Positions 1 to 12,381 are shown, counted from the stretch's first letter. The stretch: DNA of 64,000 nucleotides from Leptobrachium leishanense (GCA_009667805.1 CM019064.1:74150400-74214399); one strand, 5' to 3'. The notes: a model not told the origin generated them from the letters alone. Made by a program: numbers and translations.

Positions 1-1439
1 AGTTATTTACAATAAAATGGGTAGAGTCAGGGTTCAGTTAGTTTCTCTTTTTAGTAAATAATAATAAAATCACTTTTTTCGCTTTTAGATTTTTTTATAC
101 TGTAGAATGTGTTATGGATACATCTTTTGGCTAAATTATGGATTACACTTGTAATTATTGAATTTAGCCTCAAAATGGCCATTTTATTTGGTCTTTATTT
201 TTATAGGAATATGTATATATGGTTTATTCCCTATATATGGGATCATCCACCCAGATTTATTGGAGGTAGTTGCACCATATAGACGTATTCCTATTACTGA
301 TTGAAAACATTCATGTTTCCAGTCAGGCTCTCAGGTTAAGCTTATTGGAGCCCAATATGCTGAGAAGGCCATGGGGAGACACCTTGAACTTAGATATTAG
401 CAACACTTCCAAGGTAAATGGAGCGGACAGTGAACAGGCCTTGGGGGTAAAGACTAGCAGCAGGTAAACAAAGTCATTTAACGAGCAAGTAGTCATGGGC
501 TAGCAGAAAGCAGACATGGTCTTATAACAGAAAAAGAGTCGTGGGCTGGCAACAAGCAGACGTAGGGCACCATTCCCTAGTGAATGCTATCGGTAGTGTT
601 CATATGAATAAGCGTTAAGTGTTACCGCCAGGATAAGTGACTCTAATGCATGCCCCCATATTAACTTCCTGATGCTAAACCAAATATTTCAGTTTTATGG
701 GGGTAGGGTGGCGTGCCAAGGGATGTTGGGTGAGAGGGTTGCTGGCAGTAGCCCAACCAGCGGTGCAGTGAGAGACCCCAAGGTTTCTGATGGCAGTCCT
801 GCAAAACGTAATTTTTTCTATTCTAATTAACTTAATTAAAATGCAAGTGAACTGTACACAGACACTACTATATCAAAACAGGATATACTTGACAAAATCT
901 ATTTACTATAACCCTTATTATGGTACGAATACCCAAATTATCTAATTAAATAAACTTACAATACAGTGTAACCACATTAAAACAGAATATACAGAACCTA
1001 CACAAATAATTATCCTTCATTAACAGTAAGAGGAAGGATACAGATAATATTGTTTGAATAACTGTCGTTTCCAAGAAGCTAAAGTCTATGTGTACAATTA
1101 CGACATTGTATACTAAAACAGAAACAAAGCTTTGATGTTCCACGCCTTGTGTCAATTCATATAGACTGTGAAGAGCTATTCATCAAAAGGCAAGCTCTTA
1201 CATTTTGAAATACTGGTGGATTTGGCAGGGGAGGTCCAAACGATGGAACATCTTCTCGAGCAGTCACAGACACCTTAGTAAAAAAGAAACAAAAACAAAA
1301 CATCAAGTCAAAGCTACCAAGAAACTGACAGCTGGCAGTAAGCTCCGCCCATCAAGCACAGACAATGTGGCTGATACAAGAAATCTGACATCCGAACTGT
1401 ATGCATACAGGTAGGTAATGTATGCATGCAGGTAATCTA
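1..1439. other. Unassigned AT-rich DNA, probably intron or 3' region of rap1gap2
   Basis: No exon, family-level repeat or RNA gene was recognised here. The open frames are short and have no recognisable protein features. The next 3' exon of rap1gap2, which would follow the exon at 3830-3985, was looked for on the minus strand between 1 and 3820 and not found. Confidence 0.5.
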
Positions 1440-1921
1440 CCCTTTAAGAGGAACCTCTATTTTACTGTTTCCTGGGCTCTGTGTCTCTGTCCACCTGGAC
1501 TTTCGCTGATTGCCTTGGCCAATATCGGGGCACAGAAATGACACACGCAGACACACAGAATTATGCACAAGCTCTAAGGTGTGACCTATTTTTTATTGGA
1601 ATCGTAGAGAGAAAGGGAGGGGTCTTTACGTAAGAGGACCCCAGAAAGGTCATGCACAAAATGTGACCTCACCACGAGTTAGGTTGTTTTGGCAATCTGT
1701 CTTCTATGGCGAGAAAATTTGGCATTTTACATACTAAAATCGCATATCAGCATATGTTGTAATACAAATAAACAGAGGTTCCTTGGCTCAGGTTGAGAGA
1801 ACTACATAGACAACAATCCGGCGTCTGTGTCATCCTTTCAATGCGCACGTAACTTGCTTAACTTCTCAGAATAATTTGGACAGAAGCAGACATTCGAGAG
1901 GACGTTTTGTCTTCCAAAGCA
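1440..1921 (+). repeat. Putative solo or 5' LTR of an old retrovirus-like element
   Basis: A poly(A) signal AATAAA lies at 1767-1772 and the segment ends in CA at 1920-1921. Three bases later comes a good match to a lysine-tRNA primer-binding site. This order (signal, CA end, short spacer, primer-binding site) is what the R-U5/leader boundary of an LTR element looks like. The 5' boundary is a guess, because no clear TG start or target duplication was found. No gag, pol or env frame follows, so the copy is a remnant. Confidence 0.4.
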
Positions 1922-1924
1922 ATT

Positions 1925-1942
1925 TGGCACCCAACGTGGGGC
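1925..1942 (+). other. Primer-binding-site-like sequence (tRNA-Lys type)
   Basis: The 18 bases TGGCACCCAACGTGGGGC resemble the lysine-tRNA primer-binding sites of several retrovirus groups. The site is three bases after a CA dinucleotide that would end the LTR. About 90 bases downstream is a splice-donor-like GTAAGA (2035-2040), as in a retroviral leader. The leader-like DNA continues to about 2650 with a (TA)n run near 2401-2420. No coding region is attached. Confidence 0.45.
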
Positions 1943-3504
1943 ATCCGAGTTGTGCTCCCCCGGAGTGGCACCGAGGAAGTTTCCCAGATCCCAAATCGTA
2001 CCAGACGGAGCCTGATCACCTGAGTACCTCACGGTAAGATACCTTTGCTATCCTACTTGTGACGTATTCTGGTTTGCGGTCCCAATTCTGAGAAACTAAG
2101 TTGGCACCTGGGGGACACCAAAAGTGGGTTTTGTTTAACTTTGCTCGGATGTCCGTTATTGCTGACCCACCAGTCGAATGTCTGTTGTCTGATTACGGTC
2201 CTTTGTGTTGAAGGCATATTTTCTGATGGGATTTTGGTTTGTTTGATAATCAGAGGGATTGTCGTGATCCAGCGGTAACAGGTATTGCATATCTGGTAGT
2301 AAGACACAATGTATACTTCTGAAAGAGGTTTAGTTTGATTGATGGTCAGAGGGACTATTGTGAGCCAGCGGTAACAGGTAAGAATACCTGGTAGTAGGTC
2401 AATATATATATATATATATATCCAGCGGTAAACAGGTATAGGATACTTGGTAGTAAGATATTTATATACTATATTCGGAATATAGGGAGAGGATGAGGTG
2501 GAAAAGACTTGTCCTCAGTTCTGACTGTTGGTAAACTACTGTCTTCCAAAACACTTTAAAGCTTAAATCTAACAGTCAAACCATTTGAGCCAACAAGGGA
2601 AGTTCTTAAAAGGAAAGGGGTACAGTACACAGCAATGTTGACTAAATAAAGACCCTCGTTCTTCATACAAATTTTTGGTGTGCCTGATTGCCTTTATCCA
2701 ATGGAAATTCTGGCATGTAGGGGGTATTTACTTGCGTGATTTACCATCATATGTAACAGATTTGCAGACCATTGGTTTTCTAAACACAACACCCACTCTA
2801 TTGCTTTTGTCGTGAGGTTTCCACATTAGTTCTATAAAGCAATAAATCTCACATATTACCTGTATCTGAGAATTTCCCTGGTAACAATCATCAGAGGAGG
2901 GAAGTTCCTGTCCTCTAATAATATTTGCATTAGAATATTGTCTGGATAAAGCCAGCTGCTTCTTGGAAACAATTAACAGCACTACATGAACCAATCTGTT
3001 CTTTAAAGGACGCTTCATCAAATAGCACATTTTGTATTTATTCACTGGAACTGGCAAACCAAGGCAGAATTGCCCACAATGTGAGACCGGATAACTTTTA
3101 AATCTTCTTATCAGCAGGACTGTATTTAGTTATTGATTCTTATTTCCCATTACCCACCGATTTTTCCCCCTTTCAACCACTTTAACTAATAATTGGCACT
3201 TGTAAAAGCAGAAACAAAAGCTAAGGTGCTTTATGTATTATGTAATGACCTAAGTGCTATCTTTATTATTATTATTTTCTTACAGTGAACGTGAATAAAA
3301 AATATAGAGGCTTATTGTGGCTGAGCCAGTAAAAGGTAACGGCAAACTTCACTGTGTGCCTGTGTCAGGGCGAAACTGGAGATCTTGATCAAAGGAAGCA
3401 GAGCCACAGAAGGAGCTTCATTTTAAGAGGTCTACAAAATTCCTGTCCAACATTACATATTTACCATTGTAAATTGTAATTACTGACTACTTTACTCGTT
3501 AAAG

Positions 3505-3685
3505 CAGTGGTTCCCAACCCTGATCCTCAAGTACCCCTGGCAGGGAAGAGGTTAAGATTACTGTTGCAAAATGCAGACTGAACACTGCAATCCCATAGAA
3601 GTAATTCATGATATCACCTGTGCTTCAAATATCTGGCAAACATGGGCTGTGAGGTGTACTTGAGAGCCAAGGTTGGGAAACACTC
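3505..3685. mobile_element. hAT-type MITE, copy 1
   Basis: The element opens with CAGTGGTTCCCAACC and closes with an inverted, slightly mutated GGTTGGGAAACACT(C). The flanks CGTTAAAG (3497-3504) and CTTTAAAG (3686-3693) are an 8-bp target duplication with one mismatch. Terminal CAGTGGTTC...AACC and an 8-bp duplication are hallmarks of the hAT superfamily. The 181-bp element has no coding capacity. Related copies lie at 27923-28104 and 63397-63578. Confidence 0.85.
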
Positions 3686-3829
3686 CTTTAAAGCAAAGAA
3701 AATGTTTCTGCTAAAAGCAAGACTTTTCTTCCCCATCAACAGCCAATCAACAGTCTTTTGGGCTGACGGCTCCTGTTCCAAGATATGAAGTATTCACTCA
3801 TACTTGAAAACCTTTTTTTTTGCACTCAC

Positions 3830-3985
3830 CTTGTAAGTTGTGTTATCCGTGCCTGGGTTTTCCACTTGTACAACAATATAAGCATGCAAGAAATTTGAGG
3901 CAATCATGTCAGGGACAAAGGGAGTATTCGCTTCTTGAAAGATAATAGCCACAATGTCGTTACCGATATGTCTTTTTCTTTGTAA
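3830..3985 (-). CDS. rap1gap2: rap1gap2 exon: RapGAP catalytic segment with the HIGND asparagine
   Basis: This 156-nt exon encodes 52 residues from [10 protein letters not shown] to NTTYK, in phase 0 at both ends (acceptor TTTCAG, donor GTGAGTG). It contains [14 protein letters not shown] and [20 protein letters not shown], signatures of the Rap1GAP catalytic domain. In this family the asparagine of GND is the 'Asn thumb' inserted into the Rap active site to stimulate GTP hydrolysis, and it is intact here. The protein turns Rap1 off at membranes and the cytoskeleton, affecting adhesion and secretion. Residues such as IIFQE and VENPGT favour RAP1GAP2 over RAP1GAP. This is the most 3' exon in the window; the remaining domain and C-terminal tail are outside it. 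Confidence 0.95.
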
Positions 3986-4171
3986 CTGAAATGGCAAAAA
4001 CATGGACTTGTTAAAACATGTTGTTTTAAGTGTTTGACTATATCATTGTTATAAAAATAATTTCCATGTCGAGGTCCTCTGCTTCTTGTACCTATTTAAA
4101 ATATTTTCTTATACTTTTAGACGTTGCTGGCAACACATTTTGTTCTTCATTTTGTAATAGTGGGGGAAGAG

Positions 4172-4312
4172 CGAGTATCGGCTGGGTACAGTAAATATAA
4201 CATTCCTGCTCTACAACTGTGGAGATGCAGGTTCGAATCCTGATTGGAGCACCTCTCCTCAAGAGTCCTTGGGCAAGACTCCTAACGAATCATATTTACC
4301 TACCTCATAATG
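4172..4312 (+). repeat. tRNA-derived SINE, diverged copy
   Basis: The segment has a B-box-like GGTTCGAATCC and the later TCCTTGGGCAAGACTCCTAA motif typical of this SINE family. Better copies are at 52023-52222 and 58230-58430. It lies about 190 bases upstream, on the plus strand, of a MITE that hosts an L2 fragment. Confidence 0.6.
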
Positions 4313-6075
4313 GGCCTCATTCCATAGTACACCGTAAAATGGAGATGGTAAGCAGGAAGTCCTTATGTCTTCATTTTACTGTCCTTATTCCAGAGTAGGC
4401 GATTTATTAGAGCCTAGCCCTGGAATGAAGTGCACGGTTGCACAATACCAGCAGCGATGCAGTGCTCCACTGCAAGTATCGGCTCGTAGACTCCCTGGAG
4501 CCTTGCGCATCTAGAGCACAAGCTCTACATGAGCTTGTTCTCGCAAAATCGTGTAGCGCCACAGAGGAATCACAATGGGAACTAGGAACTATTTGTCTCC
4601 AGGCGCAAAGAGAGGATGCAGTGGATCACATTTCCCTCTCCACTGATGAGAGGTGAGTATGGGATTTAATGACAGGGATTTCAGGGCAAATTACGTGATT
4701 TTGCAAATGCAGAACCATTGGCTTCCCGCTTCCTTAAAGTCAATCTTGCCAAAACTGAAATTCTCGTCATCCCTCCCAAGAAGATCCCAATACCATCCAT
4801 CTCTCTATGAGTAAATGGAACACCTATTAGCCCAACACCCCAAGTTCGCTGCCTTGGTGTCACTTTTGACTCTGACCTAACATTCTCTTCCCACATCCAG
4901 ACAGTTACCAAATCCTGTTATTTTCAACTCAAAAACATTGCCCGTGTCCGCCCCTTTCTCACACAAGATACCGCAAAAGTGCTGGTTCATGCTCTTGTCA
5001 TTTCACGACTTGACTATTGCAACTCGCACCTTATTGGCCTCCCCAACTCCTGTATTGCCCCTTTGCAATCTGTAATGAATGCAGGGGCAAGGCTTATTTT
5101 TCTCACTAAACGCACCTCGCATACTTCCCCACTCTGCCGGTCCCTCCACTGGCTTCCTGTACGTTTCAGGATACAGTTTAAAATACTGATGCTCACATTC
5201 AAATCACTCAATAACTCAACCCCTCCCTACATGCCTTTGTTACTCCGCAAGCACGTCCCATCTAGACAACTCCGTTCAACAGGTGATCTCAACCTGTCAT
5301 CGGCCTACACACGCACAGCCAACTCTTGCCTCCAGGACTTCAAGGGTGGCACTAGTCCTCTGGAATGACTTGCCTCGCCCTATCAAACTCTCCCCTGATC
5401 TTCAGGCCTTCAAGAAATCCCTCAAGACCCACCTCTTCAGATTAGCGTACCACATCACTGATGCAACTCTTCCCCTCTGCTCACCTATTCACACTTGATT
5501 GAAGCCGCTCTTATGGCCCAACCATTCCCAAACCACTGGCACTAATGATCCTGCTATCTAGTGAAATTCATCTTGTCTTCCTCAACCCCCAATCCCTCTA
5601 GACTGTAAGCTCCTATGAGCAGGGCCCTCTACACCTCTTGTTTCCATCTTACGTCCGTTTATTTGTATTTCGTTCCCTTTGGTTATTGTAAAGCGCTGCA
5701 AAAACTGTTGGCGCTATATAAATGATGACAATAATAATAATAATAATTTAACACCAGCTTTGAGGAGATGCCATTTCACGGTTAAACACCGTCTCGCGGG
5801 AGGAAGCACAGGCTATATTGGAATAGCTTGTGCTGCTACACCAAGGTGAAAATTAACATCTCCAATAATAAATATAGGAGACGTAAATGTACAGTAACCT
5901 TGCATATGGAAACAATACATTGAACCGCAAGTCCAGTTTGCAGCAAAAATGAAATAGTGATTCCCCTCAATAAGATAACTACAGGAGACGTTATGTGTAA
6001 CATCTCCTGTAGTTTTCTTATCAACAGCTGTGGAATAATGTCCAATGTCGTCTGTGTAGCAAGCATGGAGAAGCA
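4313..6075. mobile_element. MITE of the CATTCCATAG family, split by an L2 LINE
   Basis: The left part (about 4313-4680) shares blocks such as GAACTATTTGT and GTGAGTATGG with 28767-29400, 54130-54590 and 56270-56660. The right part (about 5753-6075) contains ACATCTCCAATAATA, shared with 29270 and 56400. An L2 fragment (4680-5752) separates the halves. Ends are poorly defined and no target duplication was established, so the superfamily is not assigned. Confidence 0.5.
4680..5752 (+). pseudogene. L2-clade LINE, 3' part of reverse transcriptase, broken
   Basis: The plus-strand translation shows the C-terminal reverse-transcriptase region of an L2-type LINE: LGVTFDSDLTFSSHI, HALVISRLDYCNSHL, LQSVMNAGARLI and SLHWLPVRFRIQFK. 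It continues in other frames to FKKSLKTHLFRLAY near 5410-5450. A stop interrupts it near 4808 and a frameshift lies around 5340. The 3' end TGTAAAGCGCTGCAAAAA...GGCGCTATATAAATGATG runs into ATA repeats, the classic L2 terminus. The copy is 5' truncated and not functional. Confidence 0.9.
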
Positions 6076-6079
6076 GAGT

Positions 6080-6275
6080 CAAATTCCGATCAAAACACCT
6101 ATCCTGTCTCCTCTACAACCATGAAGAAGCAGGTCTTTGCCTTGCAACTGTGCAAAAGGAGGCTCAACCTCACCACCATGTCTTGGCTCTACAACCATTG
6201 AAAGCAGATTGGGATGCCAGTCATAATGATTCATCAAGAAGAGTCCTTGGCCAAGACACCTAATGATGTGTAACG
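6080..6275 (+). repeat. Possible very degraded SINE copy
   Basis: CTCTACAACCATGAAG near 6110 and GAGTCCTTGGCCAAGACACCTAATGA near 6240 resemble the middle of the tRNA-derived SINE family. The spacing is disturbed and no B box is clear. Confidence 0.3.
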
Positions 6276-6289
6276 CCTTCGTCACAAAT

Positions 6290-7685
6290 ATATATCCCTT
6301 TTAGAGTGCACGTTTCCTTCGTAAAGGGGTTTCCCATGCACTGCATCAAGTCACTATATTGCCTTCTTTGCATCTGCAAGGCATGGATAAGCACAACACC
6401 GTACCTTCACCACATGACTTTTCTAAACTTGCACCACTATGCTACACCACTAAATACTCTACCCTTGAATCTTCAGACCTCCTGCAGCTTCTATTATAGA
6501 GGTTACAGCTGAAAATGATTCTTAGCTAGTGCACCTTGATGTTGGCTACCAACCTTCAAACTGTTCATGAATTCACTGTTTGGATAATCAACAACAGTTT
6601 AAATTAAAGCATTTAAGATGGCAAAAAAAGATTTAGACAGTCCATTAATAGATGAAAGGAACTACCTATATAAAGCACCTTATAGACATACCAAAGATAA
6701 ACTGGTTATATTGGAAGTTTAGAGCTCTGTATTGATGGCAAGGATGTATGCAAGGGTAATAGATTCCAATTGGTCACAATAAAGGCGTAAAATAGACACA
6801 GATCTCACAGATACTGTTACACAACAAATCTGAAATGCTATAACTAATGTTGCATTTACTCTCACATTGAAAAGGTAGTGGGGAAAAGTCAATTTATTCA
6901 CTTGACAAGCAATTAATACAACTTTTCCTAAAAGGTAACTCTGAGCTTTATTTATAGTACTGGGAGTATAAAATGCAGAAAAAGATTTTATCAGAGTACA
7001 CGATTTATTTTCCGAGGTTGACAAACATTACATGTTCAGATAGCTCTTTGGCATCTCCTAGTGTTGCTCCCAATATAGAGAAATAGCTCTACACCTTTTG
7101 ATGTTCTAAAGCAAAGTTAGAAAAGGTCATGCACCCATTACAGAGCACTTTGCCTGAAATTTATATGTAAGCCGCTGAGTGGAAATAAATCACTGTGATG
7201 CTCACACAGGCACATAGTTACTGAATACAGTGCTTTTGCAGACAGTCTATATTTCACCTACATTTATAGAGGTAATGCCAAAGATAAATGCACGTAATAC
7301 AAGATGTTCACCAAGTGCTGAAATATGAACACATCAGATATTTCCAAATACACAGACAGAATGATACTGAATAAGGACAATATCCAGGAAGAGACTGGGT
7401 CCAAAAAGTAGCTCGAGAAGGGCAAGGCTAGGTGGGCCCAAAGGAAGGCCTGATGCACTCCGCAGTCAACAACAAGGATTATTGCGTGCACAAATCCCGC
7501 TAACTCTGGGCAGCAATGCAAGCTAGCAGACAGCCACATAGAACAGAATACATAAAGAAGGTTATAACCTCTGCTCAACTCCTTATTAATCCTACAGGTA
7601 TGAGATTTTTGGTCTACATAATGACCATTAATTTGCCTTGAAGTGTTGGTGGGCTTTATACCTTTAAACGCCATTAACTAAACCA
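6290..7685. other. Intron DNA with no recognised feature
   Basis: AT-rich, low open-frame content. No conserved rap1gap2 exon or repeat family was identified on either strand. Confidence 0.5.
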
Positions 7686-8155
7686 AATATCATGGTTGTA
7701 GGATCCTATGAATAATAATAAAACGTCCATTAAAAAACAAAAAAAAAAAATCTGCTACTTAAAAAAATATGAAAAAATTAATAAAAGAGACTTTTGCTGC
7801 AAATTAAAAGAATAAATGGTTTAATAAATATTTACTAAAAACTGAAATATTTTTAACATTGAAACCTATGGGATTCACCTGATTAACCCCTTTACTGCTG
7901 AACCATTTCACCTCTGTGTGCTGAACTAATTTTTACCGGTTTAGCTCATCATGGTTAAACACAATTTTAAGTCATGCATTATTATATATATTATATAAAA
8001 AATATTATATGACCCAGACAAATTATATATCCTCTTTTTCGACAGACTTAGCAGATTCATAATATATCACTATTATATGTATATATGTCATGCCCTGCCA
8101 GAATGCTATATCAAATAATGTAAAGAAAAGTGAATTTCCAATCATCTACATTCTA

Positions 8156-11095
8156 CAGCATGTAAAAAAAATAATTCACATTTGATTGTCTGAGCCTTTG
8201 CAGTTATATATTCTATGGGGGTACGCTTGTTAATAAAATTAGAACTGGGAACCTGTTACTTTATTTTTATGAGAAATTACACAATTTTAGCTAAAACTGC
8301 CCAAAAAAATGCAGCATCATTGTTCACATTATAATTGAAATGTGAACAAATTGAAATGTTACTGCTGCATTAATAAAAAAAAACATTTTTTTTTCTTCTT
8401 TTAACAAGGTCATGTTTGGTATCATTGGAAAGGCCATGCCCTGGTCTTTCCAATGATACCAAACATTAACCCCCTACTGCCACCAATCGGGAGATACAGC
8501 GGTCCATTGCACCCTATCTCCACCATAAGTGACAGCTAGGGGTTAACTCCAAAACAGACATCATCGTGTCCAGCCCAATGACATCAGCAGGCAGAAGGAG
8601 ATCCTGGAGGCTTGGCTGACATCCAAGATGTCAGCCAACTCCATGAGAGGACTGCGTTCCGGCGCCGGAACAGCATGTAAAAAAAATAATTCACATTGAT
8701 TGTCTGAGCCTTTGCAGTTATATATTCTATGGGGGTACGCTTGTTAATAAAATTAGAACTGGGAACCTGTTACTTTATTTTTATGAGAAATTACACAATT
8801 TTAGCTAAAACTGCCCAAAAAAATGCAGCATCATTGTTCACATTATAATTGAAATGTGAACAAATTGAAATGTTACTGCTGCATTAATAAAAATAAAAAT
8901 AAAAATAAAAAATGTCAGCCAACTCCATGAGAGGACTGCGTTCCGGCGCCGGAACAGCATGTAAAAAAAATAATTCACATTTGATTGTCTGAGCCTTTGC
9001 AGTTATATATTCTATGGGGGTACGCTTGTTAATAAAATTAGAACTGGGAACCTGTTACTTTATTTTTATGAGAAATTACACAATTTTAGCTAAAACTGCC
9101 CAAAAAAATGCAGCAATCATTGTTCACATTATAATTGAAATGTGAACAAATTGAAATGTTACTGCTGCATTAATAAAAAAAAACATTTTTTTTTCTTCTT
9201 TTAACAAGGTCATGTTTGGTATCATTGGAAAGGCCATGCCCTGGTCTTTCCAATGATACCAAACATTAACCCCCTACTGCCACCAATCGGGAGATACAGC
9301 GGTCCATTGCACCCTATCTCCACCATATCTCTCACCATAAGTGACAGCTAGGGGTTAACTCCAAAACAGACATCATCGTGTCCAGCCCAATGACATCAGC
9401 AGGCAGAAGGAGATCCTGGAGGCTTGGCTGACATCCAAGATGTCAGCCAACTCCATGAGAGGACTGCGTTCCGGCGCCGGAACAGCATGTAAAAAAAATA
9501 ATTCACATTTGATTGTCTGAGCCTTTGCAGTTATATATTCTATGGGGGTACGCTTGTTAATAAAATTAGAACTGGGAACCTGTTACTTTATTTTTATGAG
9601 AAATTACACAATTTTAGCTAAAACTGCCCAAAAAAATGCAGCATCATTGTTCACATTATAATTGAAATGTGAACAAATTGAAATGTTACTGCTGCATTAA
9701 TAAAAATAAAAATAAAAATAAAAAATGTCAGCCAACTCCATGAGAGGACTGCGTTCCGGCGCCGGAACAGCATGTAAAAAAAATAATTCACATTTGATTG
9801 TCTGAGCCTTTGCAGTTATAATATTCTATGGGGGTACGCTTGTTAATAAAATTAGAACTGGGAACCTGTTACTTTATTTTTATGAGAAATTACACAATTT
9901 TAGCTAAAACTGCCCAAAAAAATGCAGCATCATTGTTCACATTATAATTGAAATGTGAACAAATTGAAATGTTACTGCTGCATTAATAAAAAAAAACATT
10001 TTTTTTTCTTCTTTTAACAAGGTCATGTTTGGTATCATTGGAAAGGCCATGCCCTGGTCTTTCCAATGATACCAAACATTAACCCCCTACTGCCACCAAT
10101 CGGGAGATACAGCGGTCCATTGCACCCTATCTCCACCATATCTCTCACCATAAGTGACAGCTAGGGGTTAACTCCAAAACAGACATCATCGTGTCCAGCC
10201 CAATGACATCAGCAGGCAGAAGGAGATCCTGGAGGCTTGGCTGACATCCAAGATGTCAGCCAACTCCATGAGAGGACTGCGTTCCGGCGCCGGAACAGCA
10301 TGTAAAAAAAATAATTCACATTTGATTGTCTGAGCCTTTGCAGTTATATATTCTTTGGGGGTACGCTTGTTAATAAAATTAGAACTGGGAACCTGTTACT
10401 TTATTTTTATGAGAAATTACACAATTTTAGCTAAAACTGCCCAAAAAAATGCAGCATCATTGTTCACATTATAATTGAAATGTGAACAAATTGAAATGTT
10501 ACTGCTGCATTAATAAAAATAAAAATAAAAATAAAAAATGTCAGCCAACTCCATGAGAGGACTGCGTTCCGGCGCCGGAACAGCATGTAAAAAAAATAAT
10601 TCACATTTGATTGTCTGAGCCTTTGCAGTTATATATTCTATGGGGGTACGCTTGTTAATAAAATTAGAACTGGGAACCTGTTACTTTATTTTTATGAGAA
10701 ATTACACAATTTTAGCTAAAACTGCCCAAAAAAATGCAGCATCATTGTTCACATTATAATTGAAATGTGAACAAATTGAAATGTTACTGCTGCATTAATA
10801 AAAAAAAACATTTTTTTTTCTTCTTTTAACAAGGTCATGTTTGGTATCATTGGAAAGGCCATGCCCTGGTCTTTCCAATGATACCAAACATTAACCCCCT
10901 ACTGCCACCAATCGGGAGATACAGCGGTCCATTGCACCCTATCTCCACCATAAGTGACAGCTAGGGGTTAACTCCAAAACAGACATCATCGTGTCCAGCC
11001 CAATGACATCAGCAGGCAGAAGGAGATCCTGGAGGCTTGGCTGACATCCAAGATGTCAGCCAACTCCATGAGAGGACTGCGTTCCGGCGCCGACT
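8156..11095. repeat. Higher-order tandem repeat alternating long (515-528 bp) and short (284-285 bp) units
   Basis: CAGCATGTAAAAAAAATAAT recurs at 8156, 8671, 8955, 9483, 9768, 10296 and 10581, giving spacings 515, 284, 528, 285, 528, 285 and a last unit of about 515. Short units are long units with the middle deleted: an A-rich tract (AAAATAAAAATAAAAAT) is joined directly to GTCAGCCAACTCC. The two central long units carry a 13-bp extra block (ATCTCTCACCAT). Each long unit has a hairpin around TTTGGTATCATTGGAAAG and its inverse. There is no open frame. Confidence 0.95.
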
Positions 11096-11118
11096 GGAGC
11101 CGAATCGTGATCCAGCCC

Positions 11119-12381
11119 TTAACCCCTTCACTGCTGAGGCATTTCACCGCTGTGTGCTGAGCTAATTTTTACCGCTTTCGCTCATCATGTTTAAACGCGA
11201 TTTGAAGCCACATTTTAATAAATGACCCAGACATATTATATATCGTTCTTTCCGGCAGACTCGGCAGATTCAGAATATATCATTTTTATATGTATACGTC
11301 ATGTCCTGTCTGTATATTATAACAAAAAATACAATAAAAATTGAATTTTTAATCATCTGCAGTGTGTAAAGTGTTTTTTTTCACATTTTATCACATGATC
11401 ATTTGCGGTTATGTTTTCTATGGGGTGCGCTTGTACAAAAATTAGAAATGGGGACTTGTTACATTTTGTGGGGGGAATTACGTGATTTTTAGCAAACGCA
11501 CCCCATAGAAAAAAATCATTAATGCAGCATCATTTTTCACATTATAATTGAAATGTGAACAATATTGCTGCATTAATAAAAACAACACACAAAAAAAAAA
11601 ACATGTTTTTTTTTTTTGTTTTTTTTTTTAAATTTATTTATTATTTTTATTATAATTTTTTTTATAATTTTCTTTTACTTTATACCTAGTCATGTTGGGT
11701 ATCATTCAAAAGGCCATGCTCAGGCCTTTCAAATGACACCCTCCATGACCCCCTAGCTGCCACGGTACTGGAGATATCGGGGTTCACAAGAACCCCCTAT
11801 CTCCACCAGGGGATTTCCTTGGGAAATCCCCTGGCAGCTAGGGGTTCCCTGGCTATCTGACGTCATCACGCTATGCATGATGACATCAGGCAGCGAGGGG
11901 AGACCCGGGGGTGGCGCTGCCATCCAAGATGGCGGCCCCCACCGGAGCTAGGCTGCACTTCAGCGCCGCAAGGCGCTGAAGTGCAACCCGGCGCTTGAGG
12001 GGTTAAAGCCAGGCACCGCTTAAAAGGGGAGACTCTCCCCTTTTAAGCGGTGCCTGGCTTTTGCCGCTGCTCCGTTCCGATCGGGAGGGAGAGGGATCCG
12101 AACGGATCCCCCTCTCCCTTCCAGGCTATCTCCCGGCATTGCCGGGGGGTCGCCTGGAAATGACGTCTTCGCGCCAAGCGCAATGACGTCATTTACGCCG
12201 GGAGGAGCTTGACTTCAGCGTCTGAGGACGCTGAAGTCAGAACGCCGCGGGACCCCGGACAGAGAGGTGAGTATCTCCCCCGGGGGTCCCGCACAGCTGA
12301 TGACGTGTGGGGCACGTCCTCAGCATGTAACGTGCATCAATGAGGACGTGCCCCACACGTCTTCAGCAGTGAAAGGGTTAA
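11119..12381. mobile_element. TTAA-type MITE made of consecutive hairpins, inserted in the larger TTAA element
   Basis: It starts TTAACCCCTTCACTGCTGA and ends TCAGCAGTGAAAGGGTTAA, giving inverted termini and a TTAA target duplication. The interior from 11810 to 12375 is a run of separate near-perfect inverted repeats. The best has 27-nt arms at 12006-12032 and 12034-12060 around a single base. Others include GACTTCAGCGTC/GACGCTGAAGTC near 12211 and GACGTGTGGGGCACGTCCTC near 12303. A relative in inverse orientation is at 61895-63091. The element is 1263 bp and non-coding. Confidence 0.85.

Noticed and set aside
2728..3057. 109-codon minus-strand frame as the next 3' rap1gap2 exon
   Set aside because: It lacks the expected VSVTARDDVP and FGPPLP-type residues and appropriate splice sites.
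5813..6082. Two overlapping minus-strand frames of 76 and 89 codons
   Set aside because: They fall in a MITE, overlap in different phases and resemble nothing.
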